Source: Capitulum mitella (lineage: Eukaryota; Arthropoda; Thecostraca; Pollicipedomorpha; Pollicipedidae). From it: 64,000 bases of DNA. The notes under the pieces were generated by a model. It was given only the letters and a program-made list of their open reading frames with translations, made no database searches and had not been told where the DNA came from. Location of the stretch: assembly GCA_030062745.1 (NCBI GenBank), contig CP099841.1, forward strand, positions 18,975,398-19,039,397, written 5' to 3'. The position numbers and the translations under genes were made by a program. Of the stretch, positions 1 through 10,986 are shown in pieces (positions within the stretch are counted from its first letter, which is position 1; each line of letters begins with the position of its first letter).

Positions 1-589
1 AGGTTAGGGAACATTTTTCGTCACATTGTGGCCATTGTGACGCTCTCGGCACGATGGCCACATGGCCACATCTCTCCGTTGGCCGTATGGGCGGTCAACG
101 GATATTGTCGTATCATGACTGTGGTGTGTTTTGCGTGAATTCTTTACAAGACGAGGGAAGTATGTTATAATGACCTCTACCTTCAGAACCAAGGCTCTTC
201 CGCCCTGGACAGGAAGGTACCATTCTGTTGGGTCTTCGGTACCATTCTAGTTCTGCATGGCCATGCTTTGGCAGAAAATAAGCTACATTACACGGATGTT
301 TCAGTGCCCTTTGTGAAGTCATTTCATTTCTCGCAACAGCTGTCATAACGGCATCAATAAGCTGAGAGGTTTCCGAATACTGAGGTACCCAGGGTGATAA
401 AATCATTTGTTGGGAGCGATGGCTTGAGATTATGAGACTTCCGAAAACTGTTCGAGAAGCGGCGAATATGATTTCAGACAATTTCTTTCCAATCATTGCG
501 GCACGTCAAATGTTATCATCTCTGAAGGGGGGGGGGGGGTCGAGACCCTTCATCCCCAGAACTCCAGCCACGTAACGTGAGCTTTGTGG
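1..589. other. No gene recognised
   Basis: No gene is recognised here. A minus-strand reading frame of 127 codons (496-113) exists, but it has no motif I know, and its composition is like the flanking DNA. A run of 11 or more G lies near 527-538. The stretch lies inside the presumed first intron of chitin-binding gene copy A. Confidence 0.4.
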
Positions 590-712
590 TGAAAAAACGT
601 TAATTATGATTTTAATTCCCGTCAGAGCACTTTTCATGACATCAGCCAACTGCTGCGTTGCGTAAGAGGGCTTTGTACAAACCTCTCGGGAAACCCTCAT
701 TTCGTGTTACGG
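590..712. repeat. Segmental-duplication block (left), pairs with 37095-37205
   Basis: This block matches about 37095-37205 in the same orientation. Shared landmarks are a CATGAC..CAGYCAACTG stretch and a GAGGGCTTTGTAC stretch followed by CCTCTCGG / CCCTCGG. In the right copy the match continues straight into the GC-rich block at 37225. In the left copy it is interrupted at about 713 by the LINE and other DNA, and it resumes near 6555. This places the LINE insertion after the duplication. Confidence 0.6.
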
Positions 713-716
713 TATT

Positions 717-1104
717 CTGCCCGGCAACCCGCCCACCCAACACCAGGTCCCCAACTCCTCTCCTCCACTCAGTTCCCCCCCTCCCCCCACCCGGGCCCAA
801 ACCCCTCCCCCACCACGTCCCAAGAAAGCCCCAATCCAAATCCTCTCAGACCCCCGCTCCCGCCTCCACGACATCCACCGGGACTCAGTGTGACAGGCCA
901 TCCACGGCAAACGTGGCCTGCCAGACTGAGCCCCAAGCCGGACCAATCACCCGATCCAAAACCAGCATCACCTCCCTGGTCCGGCGTGTCACACCGCCAG
1001 CCATGACCCGACGCCGTCTCCGCAGACCCCTAAACCTTGCGGATTCGGTCTCCGACACCCCCACGACACGCCGTATCCGTCCCACTCCACCCCCCATGTC
1101 TTAA
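717..1104 (+). pseudogene. LINE ORF1 C-terminal fragment
   Basis: An open frame ends at a TAA at 1102-1104, three bases before the ORF2 ATG at 1108. This is the compact ORF1/ORF2 arrangement usual for Jockey/I elements. The protein is rich in Pro, Thr, Ser and Arg, with a segment TGTQCDRPSTANVACQTE. Similar Gln-Thr-Glu and Thr-rich tails occur at the C-terminus of many arthropod I/R1-type ORF1 proteins. No CCHC knuckle is visible, so the nucleic-acid-binding domain has probably been lost with the 5' part. The reading frame stays open upstream to 658, but that part matches the duplicated host flank and is not element sequence. Confidence 0.55.
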
Positions 1105-1107
1105 ATC

Positions 1108-1944
1108 ATGACACACATTCTCCAATGGAATGTGGGCGGCATTCCATCTCGCTTCACCGAATTCAAAACTGAACTAACACAACGCAAAAATCTACTCCTG
1201 GCCGCCCTCCAGGAGACACATCTGCGAGACACAGATTCCCACTGGACACGCATCCCAAACTTCACGTGGCACGTTGACAATGTCAACGGGCCAACCAGAA
1301 GAGGGGGAGCTGCCATTCTCATTGCCAACAGCATCCCCCACAGCAGAATTAACGTAAACAGTCACTTAAATTGCGTAGCCATAAACCTAAAAATCAACCA
1401 CATACAAACCACCATTATTTCAATATACCTCCCACCCACAGAACCAGACCCCACACTACACGACCTCACCACCCTCATCTCACAACTTCCACACCCAGTG
1501 CTGATTCTGGGAGACATCAACGCTCACCACCCCAGCTGGGGGAGCCACATAACAACCAACAGAGGACACATGATACACACATTTATCGAGAATCAAAATC
1601 TTACACTGCTAAACACCGGGGCCGCCACCAGATACAACCCCAGATTAGGGGCTGTAGACAGCGCAATAGACATTTCGTGCTGCAACCCGCGCATTAGTCA
1701 TCTTTTTGAATGGTCGGTCGAGGACGACCCCGGACTGAGCGACCACTACCCAATACACATTAAGCTCAGCTCCGCTGCAATCCACCATACCAAACTCCAC
1801 GCACCCACATGGAATTTAAAAAGGGCGGACTGGCCAAAATACGAGGCTACGGTGGACCTCGCACTAGTAAATTCAACGGACCACACCATAAGTGAGGTCT
1901 TAGGAGCCATCAGCTCAGCAGCACAGGCCACCGTCCCAAAATAA
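1108..1944 (+). CDS. LINE ORF2, endonuclease domain (ends at premature stop)
   Basis: This is the N-terminal part of ORF2, an apurinic/apyrimidinic-type endonuclease that nicks the target for reverse transcription. It starts at ATG 1108 with QWNVGGIPSR. The catalytic landmarks are an LQETHL motif (the metal-binding Glu), a GDINAHHPSWG motif and LSDHYPIHI near the end (the SDH motif). These follow the order of the exonuclease-endonuclease-phosphatase fold. The frame ends at TAA 1942-1944 in an A-rich run; the following codons continue the protein in the same frame (KTRNKASAPWWTPEC). So a single substitution has truncated an ORF that would run straight into the reverse transcriptase. Confidence 0.85.
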   Translation: MTHILQWNVGGIPSRFTEFKTELTQRKNLLLAALQETHLRDTDSHWTRIPNFTWHVDNVNGPTRRGGAAILIANSIPHSRINVNSHLNCVAINLKINHIQTTIISIYLPPTEPDPTLHDLTTLISQLPHPVLILGDINAHHPSWGSHITTNRGHMIHTFIENQNLTLLNTGAATRYNPRLGAVDSAIDISCCNPRISHLFEWSVEDDPGLSDHYPIHIKLSSAAIHHTKLHAPTWNLKRADWPKYEATVDLALVNSTDHTISEVLGAISSAAQATVPK

Positions 1945-2629
1945 AAAAAAACCCGAAATAAGGCATCAGCGCCTTGGTGGACCCCGGAATGCCAACAAGC
2001 CATCGCAAAACGACGCAGAGCCTTGAAGCGGTACAAAAGGGTGATGTGCGAAGCGCATCTCCTGGAGTACCGCCGAGCAAAGGCACTCTGTCGCTCCACC
2101 ATACGTGGAGCGCGGAGAACAGCTTGGCAGGAACATGCAGCCACATTTAACAGATTTACACCCACAAGCACCATATGGACACTCATGAAACGCTTCCACC
2201 TCAAACGCCCTCCGCCAGGTCCCTTTCCACAACTCACAATAAACATTCAGCGCATCACAGAACCTGGCGACGTCGTGGAACACTTCAAAACTCACTACAC
2301 CAACGTCTCCGCAAACCACACTTACGACACAGCACTAACAACCTCACTTCAAACACTTGCGGCAAACGCAAACATTCAGTCGACCAACACTGAAACATAC
2401 AACATTCCATTCACCATGTATGAATTGCGCCTTGCCCTCAGCAAGTGCGGCAACACGTCGGTTGGGCCGGACGACATTCACTACCAATTCTTCAGACACT
2501 TAAGCAAAGTATCTTTAACGTACCTGTTGACGGCCATTAACAATCTCTTCTTAAACGACTCCTTTCCGCCAAATTGGCGACAAAGTATCATCATTCCCTT
2601 GCCCAAGCCCCAAAAAGACCACTCACCCA
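1945..2629 (+). pseudogene. LINE ORF2, linker and N-terminal reverse transcriptase
   Basis: This continues ORF2 in the endonuclease frame after the premature TAA. It carries the basic linker (APWWTPEC followed by an Arg/Lys-rich region) and the first reverse-transcriptase blocks, including KCGNTSVGPDDIHYQ and PPNWRQSIIIPLPKP. The conserved order then jumps frame. Around 2611-2630 the expected KGYRPISLTSC block reappears one frame over, so one base has been gained or lost there. The same-frame ORF runs on to 3081, but the continuation is out of frame and has no RT motifs. Confidence 0.8.
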
Positions 2630-4816
2630 AAAGGATACAGACCAATATCTCTCACCAGCTGTGCCAGCAAACTCGTCGAGCGCATGGTAAACACACGCCT
2701 CCGACACTTTCTGGAAAGCAAAAAGCTGCTCGACGAACACCAATGCGGTTTCAGAAAACACAAGTCCACCACAGACAATCTCATACGCATCGTACACGAC
2801 ATCAAACGCGGCATGAATTACAAACGCACCACAGTAGCAGCATACTTAGACATCACGGCCGCATTCGACCGAGTCCACAAGTCCGCACTTGCACACAAAC
2901 TCTACAAGCTAGGTCTACGCGGACACCTAGCACACTTTCTACTGAACTTCCTCCGGGACAGAACGGTACAGGTCAGATGCGGCAACACCACCTCCAGCTA
3001 TGGAGCACAAGACCAGAGCCTTCCACAAGGAAGTGTCATTTCACCAACACTCTTCCTCATCATGATCAACGACATGTTTGACGACTTACACTGCAGAACA
3101 CTACACTGTTCACTTTTTGCGGACGACGTGGCCATTTGGGCCACTGACCACTGCTTCTTCAAAGCCGAAAACACCGTTCAAACCGGACTGGACCACATTG
3201 CAAAGTGGTGTAACAAATGGGGCTTCACCCTGTCCGCAGAAAAATCAGCAGTAGTCGCATACGCTCGCGCCACCGGACCACTCACCCTCAACCTGAACAT
3301 CCATGGCGAAGCCATAGAGCAGGTTAAAAATTTCAAATTTCTCGGCATCCACCTCGACGAAAAACTGACATTCCAACAGCACATCAAACACACCACGAAA
3401 CGATGCGCAAAACGCACCAACATCCTCCGCTGCCTCTCAGGAACAGACTGGGGCGGAGACAGACAAACACTACTCAGACTTTACAAGGCCATCATTCGAC
3501 CCATTCTGGAATACAACAGCTTTATTTTCAACAGCATCTCTCCGTCCCTAACACAAAAACTGGAAGCCATACAAAATCACGGCATTCGAGCAGCCACTGG
3601 AGCATTGCACAGTACCCCGACTGTCAGCCTTCTGGCCGACGCGGACATACCATCCCTACAGACCAGACGAACACAACAACTGTGTCGGTACTACATGACA
3701 GTTCAGACTACAGAAAACCATCCGGCACAGTCTTGCTTCAGACACGACAAACTAGACAAGAGCCGTGCAGCACGCAAACGCCCACCTTTTCACGTTCAAA
3801 TAAGCACGGCTCTGGCAGACCTTCAGTTTGCCGTACCGCCCACTGCACCCAGACCGCCCCTCAGGCCATTCTGGATTCACAAACCACCCACTATCGAATA
3901 CCTACTCACAGAACGTAAAACAGACATAACTCAAACAGAGATACTCGCAAAATTCCGCGAATACACCACTGTTAACAACCACAAATCATTCATATACACA
4001 GACGGGTCCAAAATCGACGACAAAGTCGGATTTGGACTCACATCGCCTGGCTTTGAGCTCGGCAACCGCCCCCCAGACCAAACATCAATCTTCACTGCAG
4101 AGGCCATGGCCATACTGATAGCCATTCGCATGGCAATCAGACACAACATGGTTAACGTAGTTGTCTGCTCTGACTCAAAATCGGTCCTACAAGCCATCAG
4201 CAATACGGCCGACCCATCACACTACATCATTGATTGCATACAACAGCAAGTGTCCCCTAGCGTAAACGACATTTCCTTCCTTTGGATACCGGGACACGCT
4301 AACATCAAAGGTAATGAGCGAGCAGACCAGATTGCGAAACAGTCACTAGCATTTGACACATGCTTTGACACCAAATTTTCACTCGACGACTGCAAGGCCG
4401 CCCTGCAACAACACATCCGTAAACACCAACAGAAAACCTGGACACAAAATCACCACGCACACCTGTCCGATATCAAACCCACACTTGGCGCCTGGGACAC
4501 ATCAAATCAAAAATACAGGCGCCAAGAAGTCGTCCTCACCAGACTTAGAATGGGTCGCACACAATGCACACAACCACTCTTAGAGGACGGCTCTTACCAA
4601 GCACCACAATGCCACACATGCAACACACCACTTAACGTAAATCACCTCCTGCTGGAATGTAGGGATTTCGAAACACAAAGACGACCCATTAAGGCCTTCT
4701 GCCAACAAAAGAACATTCAGCTCACCCTGGGTACCCTACTGGGTAACCAGCACCCAGACCTTCTACAGCTGCTATTCACGTACCTAAATGACACACACCT
4801 AGCAGAAAAACTCTAA
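2630..4816 (+). CDS. LINE ORF2, reverse transcriptase core, RNase H and C-terminal knuckle
   Basis: This is the largest intact piece of ORF2. From 2630 it reads KGYRPISLTSC, then AYLDITAAFDRVH (palm motif A), LPQGSVISPTLF (motif B) and FADDVAIW at about 3113-3136, the catalytic aspartates of motif C. After the thumb comes an RNase H domain at about 3985-4370: YTDGSKIDDKVGFGL (first Asp), FTAEAMAIL (Glu), CSDSKSVLQAI (Asp) and IPGHANIKGNERADQIAK (His and last Asp). All four acidic residues are present. A CHTC..H....C knuckle, typical of Jockey/I C-termini, lies near 4603-4660. The stop is at 4814-4816. The piece lacks the endonuclease in frame because of the upstream frameshift. Confidence 0.88.
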   Translation, partial: KGYRPISLTSCASKLVERMVNTRLRHFLESKKLLDEHQCGFRKHKSTTDNLIRIVHDIKRGMNYKRTTVAAYLDITAAFDRVHKSALAHKLYKLGLRGHLAHFLLNFLRDRTVQVRCGNTTSSYGAQDQSLPQGSVISPTLFLIMINDMFDDLHCRTLHCSLFADDVAIWATDHCFFKAENTVQTGLDHIAKWCNKWGFTLSAEKSAVVAYARATGPLTLNLNIHGEAIEQVKNFKFLGIHLDEKLTFQQHIKHTTKRCAKRTNILRCLSGTDWGGDRQTLLRLYKAIIRPILEYNSFIFNSISPSLTQKLEAIQNHGIRAATGALHSTPTVSLLADADIPSLQTRRTQQLCRYYMTVQTTENHPAQSCFRHDKLDKSRAARKRPPFHVQISTALADLQFAVPPTAPRPPLRPFWIHKPPTIEYLLTERKTDITQTEILAKFREYTTVNNHKSFIYTDGSKIDDKVGFGLTSPGFELGNRPPDQTSIFTAEAMAILIAIRMAIRHNMVNVVVCSDSKSVLQAISNTADPSHYIIDCIQQQVSPSVNDISFLWIPGHANIKGNERADQIAKQSLAFDTCFDTKFSLDDCKAALQQHIRKHQQKTWTQNHHAHLSDIKPTLGAWDTSNQKYRRQEVVLTRLRMGRTQCTQPLLEDGSYQAPQCHTCNTPLNVNHLLLECRDFETQRRPIKAFCQQKNIQLTLGTLLGNQHPDLLQLLFTYLNDTHLAEKL

Positions 4817-5365
4817 CGCCACACAACACCGCAAATCCTTCTCACTCCTTCCTTTCTTCCGCAACACCCGGCGTGAGAGGGTGAACGCTTAGCCAGCGTG
4901 AGAGGCGGTGTGGGCAATCTTCTCCTAGCCTGCACGATAAAGACCCCTCGGTGCTTTTCGCGAGGAGTAGGCCACGTGCCGGCACCTTGGCAAAATCAAA
5001 TGTAAATCCTAAATTCCTAGTTTTTCAGGAGGGCTCAAAGTAACGTAGCTGACAGTAACAGAGGCGGCGACTCCCTTCCTCTTCCCCCTGCGCGTCTTGC
5101 TCCCGCTTCACGGAGGCCCCCCACCATGCCGATCTCAGCGGCATCCAAAATTTTTTGTCACACACACAACTTAACGTAAAAAGCACTTGTGTCCATTGCT
5201 CTTTCAACCTGTGACGTTAAATGAAACACTTGCGCTATCTTTAAAATCGCCACACACACTCTAACGTAACGTAACTCACACAGACTTGACAGGCGGCGCA
5301 TAATGACCAAAAGGTCGAGGCACGCCTCAAAACCCAATATCAATCAATCAGTCAATCAATCAATC
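4817..5365 (+). repeat. LINE 3' UTR and CAAT simple-repeat tail
   Basis: This is the non-coding 3' part of the I-type LINE. It ends in about seven CAAT-like units at roughly 5338-5365 (one unit is CAGT). Short terminal repeats of this sort, rather than poly(A), are usual for I-group elements. What follows (from 5366) is unrelated DNA. Confidence 0.7.
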
Positions 5366-6554
5366 GTCTGTATGGGGGCGGGGTTTGACGCAGTCCCCTG
5401 AGGTTTTCGGAGGATAACTTCTGAGCGGTCCGTTTGATCCATCTGAAACCTGGTTTACACCCTGGGGCATCCTTTTCGCATCTGAACTGTGACGTCATAA
5501 CAGGAACGGTGCCAGCCGTTTCCGCGCGTCGACGTGGCCGGTTTACAACGGTCTTAGTTTTGTCTTACTGTAGGACGGTTGAAGTGTACAAATACAGTCA
5601 AATATATGTCAATCGACTCAAAATGATATAATGAATGGGGCTATACATAGATTTAATAGGTTTATGCTCACTGCCGAGATTATGGTGGGTGTAAACTGAC
5701 TTCATCATCTACGGCGGGAAACACGCTACTTTTTACTTTTGGGAATGCGAAAGGAAATAGGTATCGTAAAACAACCTGAATATTCGGATTGATTGAAATG
5801 TAAGAAATCGAGTGATATAAATTTGGTGTAATTTATGTTTTACTTCATCAAAAGAGGGTGCAGTGCAGCGGACGCCTGACTTTTTCTCCGACAGGCGGAG
5901 CGGCGGTGGCCGCGATGTGAGGAGTCTGCAGTATCACGACACGCCTAAAATTAGATTTTATAAGGGATTTCAAATAGGAATATGTTTTTAAGGCATCTAA
6001 GTTACGATTTCTAGCTAATATAAGTTCATTCTGGGTCACTGACTTCAGATAATCTTAGATGACTCAGTATGTTATTTGACAATAGTGCTTGTTATAACAA
6101 GACAATAGTGTTTGTTAACTGGCATGCTATATTTGACTCCAACATCTGTTCTACAAAAATGCTTCTGCAGCTCCGAGAACGCATTTGCGCCGACGGCTCC
6201 GCTTGGTAAGGATTAACCTAGGGCGACCTGTATCGGACTCCATGGGTAAAATACAATCATGTGGGGGTATAGATAGACTTCTAATTGATTGAAGAACACT
6301 GTGATATCCGTTTCGTTTCATCATCATTTATTGTTTGGCGGTCAATTGCATTTAAACTTGGAAAAAACACTACTTTCTGCCAATTTTTACCTTCGACCCG
6401 ACCTAAAAGATCATCCGTTGACCTGGAACCTTAAAAAGAGACACTAGTCGCGGGATCTCGTCACGCGCAACACGCTGTTTCCGCGACGCTTTAGGACGCA
6501 CGGTGTGGAAATGGCCGGGGGTCGTGCCAACCCGCTGTACGTCCGCGTTATGCA
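5366..6554. other. No gene recognised; insertion-derived spacer
   Basis: No coding, RNA or repeat feature is recognised. The stretch lies between the LINE tail and the point near 6555 where the match to 37225 resumes. So it entered the left copy after the duplication, or was lost from the right copy. Confidence 0.4.
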
Positions 6555-7560
6555 GAAGGCGTTTTACGGGCGAAGGTTAAACTGATATCATCCTGACTGT
6601 CTCTCCACCTCAGACGACAGCCCCCGGCCCGTTCGAGTGCTGTTCCGGTCCGTCCCGGATGCGGGGGGGAGGGGGGACCGGGGTCGAGTCCTCTTGATAC
6701 ACTCCTGCGGAGTACGGTGGTCCCCGCCGCCCACCCCGAGGCGAGGTCAGACGCCAGCCGCCGCCGACGCCGGGCTCTTCTCACTCTGTTGAGAGGCCGA
6801 TATCTCCGTGGTGGGGTGATCCGCAGGCAAACACTCAAGCTGCGGCGTCGCCCGCCCCACCCTCCGTCCCCGCCAGCCCCGGATACCCGGTCATGATCCG
6901 GCCAATCACTGCTGAGACGTGCTGCTGGTGCCGCCGGACGGACAGCTGAACGGTCTCCCCAGCCAGTGAAATAATCGTTGAAATAATCTTTCAATGATCA
7001 TGGCACTCTCTTATCGATCTTGGCACTGTCTTATTGTTGTTTTCGCATCAATATGGGCATATCTGGGCATTGGTTGTAGTTGGAACTGTATTTGTTAAAG
7101 ACAGGCAGCGCAGCAGATGCAGCAAGGGCATTCGTGGAACAGGCAAATCCGAGGCGCAGAGACCAATAATGATATTCAGAACAATATTCACAACAGTGAC
7201 ACTGTGAAGATGGAAGCATGGATTTAGTAGCTCAAAGATCAGGTGGGACGGTCGTCCGTCATGCGTCAGAACAAGTGAAATTTCACGATCATTTTAGTGA
7301 AAAGCCGCATTAGTACCGCAGCATCGTGGGTCGGCGTTGTTGACATGTGGTTTCAGCAATGATATTTAACGTTATCAGTGTTTTCTCCATGTCTTTCTCG
7401 TGTGAAGGAGCTATCCCCTTATAAATGTGTGTATTAGTAACTTGATAATATCTATGATTATAAATATTCATATATTATAAACGTTAGTATATTAATAAAC
7501 GTTTTTCTAGAATTTTGTAGCCTGTACGGCCAAACGCAGGTATGAAGACAATGGGTTATT
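6555..7560. repeat. Segmental-duplication block (left), pairs with 37225-38125
   Basis: This block is collinear with 37225-38125. Its first part (to about 6955) is GC-rich and very similar to the right copy. The remainder is AT-rich, with looser but clear landmarks: ATGGGCATATCTGGGCATTG against ATGGACATATCTTGGTATTT, GTTAAAGACA..GC, CATTCGTG.ACA.GCA and ATTTTGTAG.CTGT. In both copies it lies 3' (on the minus strand) of a chitin-binding-gene first exon. It therefore seems to be part of intron 1 of both genes, or of something nested in that intron. Confidence 0.65.
6590..6955. other. GC-rich conserved block, left copy (possible exon or CpG island)
   Basis: This block of about 360 bp is near-identical, apart from small G-run indels, to 37255-37620. 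The surrounding duplicated DNA is far more diverged. On the plus strand a pyrimidine tract and CAG precede it (6600-6613), and a frame ends with CCWCRRTDS and a stop at 6946-6948. On the minus strand, three substitutions between the copies in the segment reading SSDWPDHDRVSG are all synonymous (AGC/AGT, AGT/AGC and CGG/CGA). Reading frames on both strands are broken between copies by indels in G-runs, so coding is unproven. It could be a non-coding exon, an enhancer or a repeat unit. Confidence 0.4.
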
Positions 7561-9668
7561 TTGAGAAATATTTTGGTTCATTTGTATTTTATGTTATATT
7601 TCGAGTGTGCCGTAGCTGCAGTGGGGTTAACGTAGCTACGTTTATTTCGTTCCTGTTTGTTTCCTTGTAAATGAGATATGTGCATGTAAAAAGTGTTTAT
7701 CATTACTAAAAGAGTGAAATTTTAACGTCCATAGTATTGGCGGTAGTACAATATACAATATTCAGTAGGAAACAACGCCCCTTTCCTTGCACCCAAGCTG
7801 GGTTGAAAGGTTGAAAGATTCTGCGTTGAAAGGTCCCATTTTTGCTGGAAAGTTCGCATAAGAACATACTCATTCATTCTACCTTGTGGTCATTTGGAAA
7901 CATCAGACATGAGATATGAAGAAAAATATTTTCTTTATATCGACCCTAGAAGCCCTTTTAGGAATCCTAGGAGATACAAAAACGACGACGCTTTAGATTT
8001 CACTTAGCCTTATGATGCTCATAACCAAAAAAATCTTCCGAGAACTTGCTTTGCCTGGGCATTGATAACTGTTACCTCTTTACGTCATCGTAGTGATCTG
8101 ACCTGCTCCATACATAACACAGAAGTGAAACGCTTACAAAACTGTCTAAAATCATCTGCTGAAGGAAAGCTATGTTCTGCCCCATCCACAAGCAGTAGCA
8201 AGGCTATTGGAAATCTATTGCCGAATCAGCAGCTGCATGCCAGTGTTAACGTGGCGTCATGAGGCCCAGCCCGGCTTTGGTGACGCAACTACCGAAATCC
8301 AACACGTTCGAAAGCTCGCATAAAGAAAATACAAAATAACAAAAAACAACAGTGTGTTTTTTATTCGCTACATACGTTACAATGCAGGGCTGAAAACGTC
8401 CCGTTCTCGTCGTTTTTTTTTCGCAAAACAGAAGTCCTCCTTAAGCTTTAGCCGTGAATCCTGCAGGAGACCACAACGACGATCGCTTCGAAGTCAAGTC
8501 TTCGCTCCGTGTATCATAGGCGAAAAGTGCAAAAAAAAAAAAAACGCCAAATATTGTCGGCTGATTAAAACTGTCTTCTTTTAAAGCTACAAGCATTGGT
8601 TAAACTTTCGGAAATCCGATTTAAGGTCAGCAGTTACTTGCCTTTAGTTACGTAACATTAGGTCGCGACTTAGGCTGGGTCAAATAGCTACGGGGTTCTA
8701 ACGACCATTTATTCTACAGCAAGCAGAAAAAGGCAACAGAACGCGAACGGTGCTCTATTTGCTTGATTTCGCAGTAAAACAAAAAACATATAGTGGAAAA
8801 TGATCCGTTCCACCGTTTTCAATGGAACCCAGCGGAAAACCAAATTTATGACCATTTAAATTGTGGGTAACATCCCGTTAAACGATGACCATCATGCAAT
8901 AAAAATCACTTAATCTGTAACATCTTTTTCATTTTTTTTTAATTCAGTTCGAATGTTTTGAGGTGGATGGCGATGAGATAAGAGTCCATGCTGAGCCGAA
9001 CTGGTTGCCGGACCCTGACCACGACACCCAGATGTTCCCAAATATGAAGTAATTTTGCCGCAAGCGCCGAGTTAGATGGCGCTGGAGGATCTTCATCGTG
9101 CCTTGTAACTCCACGACACGGCTTTTTTGCACTGCTTTATCGCTGCTTGTAGATGGTGCAAAAGATAACTTTTGGTTAGCAGCTGGCTTTCAATACTTTT
9201 GTGAGCGTTTCCGATATCTGGTGCGTGGAAGTCGTATCATATAATTCCGGTTGCCCCTGGCAGCGCAGTTTTCAACGCGGGGACAAGACCACTCGTCGGC
9301 ATTGTCTTCCAGTACGTGGTTTTTCCAAGCATTGAAGCCCAAGTGGGTGTGTTATATTGCGGACAACGTTTGACAGGATTTTAAGTGAAATCTAAGACGA
9401 TAGGATATCATATTTAGAGCCTATCTGATTCAATACAATCCGCCAGAAAACGATATAAACGGGGCATTTTCACTCATATCTCATGTGAGATGCATCCCAA
9501 TGGTTCAAAATATGCCAAAATGTGCACCATTAAGTATGTCATTTGCAAAATTTTCGAACGAAGGATCCTAGTGGTCGGTTTTCGTAGCTACAATAATGTT
9601 ATGTTATTGTGGGTATGTTTAGAAGTACATGCGTATGCGACAGTATCGATGGAAGCTCTTTTCTAAGC
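7561..9668. other. No gene recognised; AT-rich intronic or intergenic DNA
   Basis: No gene is recognised. A segment near 9070-9115 (CGCCGAGTTAGATGGCGCTG and following) resembles 22708-22755 (CGCTGAACTAAATGGCACTG and following), so both are copies of one dispersed repeat. An A-run of 14 lies near 8530-8543. The region is presumed intron 1 of chitin-binding gene copy A. Confidence 0.4.
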
Positions 9669-9672
9669 TTAA

Positions 9673-10986
9673 CACGCGCACTGAAAGGGGGTCTTTTCGT
9701 GCCCCCACCTGTTTTTCTTGATAATCTTGAGAACGGATCGGAACTGGTTGTTGCCACTTTGTGACATTCATAGCAATTGAATAACTCGTCGAATGACGCG
9801 GGAAAATCGAAAATTGGCCGATTTTTGTTTTTAAGCTTCAAGCATTTGAGCTTAGACACACATGACAACAACGGATGTCACGGACAAATGGGAACTTTGT
9901 GAGAGGTCTAGCGTTCCACTTAAGATTACCCCTTCGACACAGTCACGCGACGTCATTCGAGCATAAGTGACGGATGCACCAAGACCAAAGCCAGGGTCAA
10001 TAAGGGTCAATGCCATCAAAGGTCAAGGTTAATCAGCTTATGACCTGAGCCAGATTTGCTTTGCTACATATCGGTTTGTATGAAATATGCATTGAAAGGG
10101 CCTAATAAAAACACGCGTGCGCACACTGATACGCTTACATATACCAGGGTCAGTCAACGTCAAGGTCGTCAAAGGTCAAGTCAAATGTCTTGCGACCTGG
10201 TCCATATTTGCTTTGAGACATGCCGATTTGTATGAAATATTCATTCAAAGACCCTAATAAAACCACGTGTGAGCACATCGACACGCTTATATATACCAAG
10301 GTCGTTTCAGGTTAAGGTCATCAGAGGTCAAGGGCAACTATTTTGCGACCTGGCCCAGATCTGCTTTGCTATATGTCGATTTGTATGAAATATGCATTCA
10401 AAGACCCTGCTAAAATCACGTTTGCACATTGATACCCACATGTTTATACATATATGCATATGCATATATACATAAATATAGACGCTGAAAGTGATCAAAT
10501 GTACCGATGTTGACTACCTTCGCTGAAAATGCGTCGAAAGATGCGTATAGCGCCCTTATTTACACTCAAGCTATCCATTGTTGCTCGAAATCTGATCTGC
10601 AAAAGATAAAGAAATGAAGCCATAGATCAGTGACCTGACATAACCTCGACCCAAAATCTTCAGCCAAGACGCCAGATTAATGAAAATTGTTGCATTCCAC
10701 GTTTTAACGGTCAAAGAAACACCCTCTTCCCGCTTCGTTCGAAAAGTCGTACGAAATGGCGTGTACGGCCCGAGAAAGTGTCCAAAGTTGACCTCTTCGA
10801 CCCCATTTGACCTCGATGATATCGACCTAGAGTCATGGAAATTGCACAGAATGTTAATAGTTATGTACCCCACCCCGTCCACAAAATCTGATGTATCTAG
10901 CTCTTTTCGTTTCCGAGATCGGAGGGGGACATTTTTGTGCCCCGTTCCAATGCTTGTTAGCGCGAAATCCCCTTCCACTGCGCGGA
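9673..10986. mobile_element. TTAA-flanked TIR element, copy 1
   Basis: This is a non-autonomous DNA-transposon candidate. Its left end, CACGCGCACTGAAAGGGG, mirrors the reverse complement of its right end, TCCGCGCAGTGGAAGGGG. The tetranucleotide TTAA lies on each side (9669-9672 and 10987-10990). TTAA duplication with short terminal inverted repeats is the hallmark of piggyBac-type insertions, but no transposase is present, so the superfamily is inferred. Just inside each end is a G-run/C-run hairpin (9687-9706; 10923-10943). The interior holds three tandem units of about 152 bp, rich in AGGTCA. A second, shorter copy is at 27222-28144. No matching DNA occurs at the corresponding place of the right duplication copy, which fits insertion after the duplication. 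Confidence 0.7.
9975..10450. repeat. Three tandem units of about 152 bp with AGGTCA motifs
   Basis: Three direct units show the anchor TTTGTATGAAATAT at about 10075, 10227 and 10380, so the spacing is 152-153 bp. Each unit begins with clustered AGGTCA or TCAAGGTCA-like hexamers and continues through GCGACCTGG..CAGAT.TGCTTTG to an ACGCTTA.ATATA end. Copy 2 of the host element (about 27515-27640) has only one equivalent unit, so the array expanded in this copy. TCAAGGTCA matches the known monomer site of FTZ-F1/ERR-type nuclear receptors. Whether it acts as one here is unknown. Confidence 0.75.

Larger units (their letters stand above)
717..5365 (+). mobile_element. I/Jockey-superfamily LINE with RNase H, 5'-truncated
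   Basis: A non-LTR retrotransposon lies on the plus strand. It holds the C-terminal part of a proline-rich ORF1, then ORF2 with an apurinic-type endonuclease, a reverse transcriptase, an RNase H domain and a C-terminal CCHC-like knuckle. A 3' UTR of about 550 bp follows, ending in a CAAT-type simple repeat at about 5338-5365. An RNase H domain in ORF2 together with a short-repeat 3' tail is typical of the I group within the Jockey superfamily; the clade is inferred by eye. The 5' end seems truncated inside ORF1, since no ORF1 start or 5' UTR is visible. Clear target-site duplications were not found, so the outer limits are approximate. ORF2 is broken by one stop and one frameshift, so this copy is not autonomous. 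Confidence 0.85.

Noticed and set aside
113-496. A 127-codon minus-strand ORF at the left edge
   Set aside because: No recognised motif, no splice or promoter context, ordinary composition. It was left as unassigned DNA.
9975-10450. CRISPR-like array
   Set aside because: The three repeats are 152 bp long, direct and diverged, with no short identical repeats and unique spacers, in a eukaryotic transposon.
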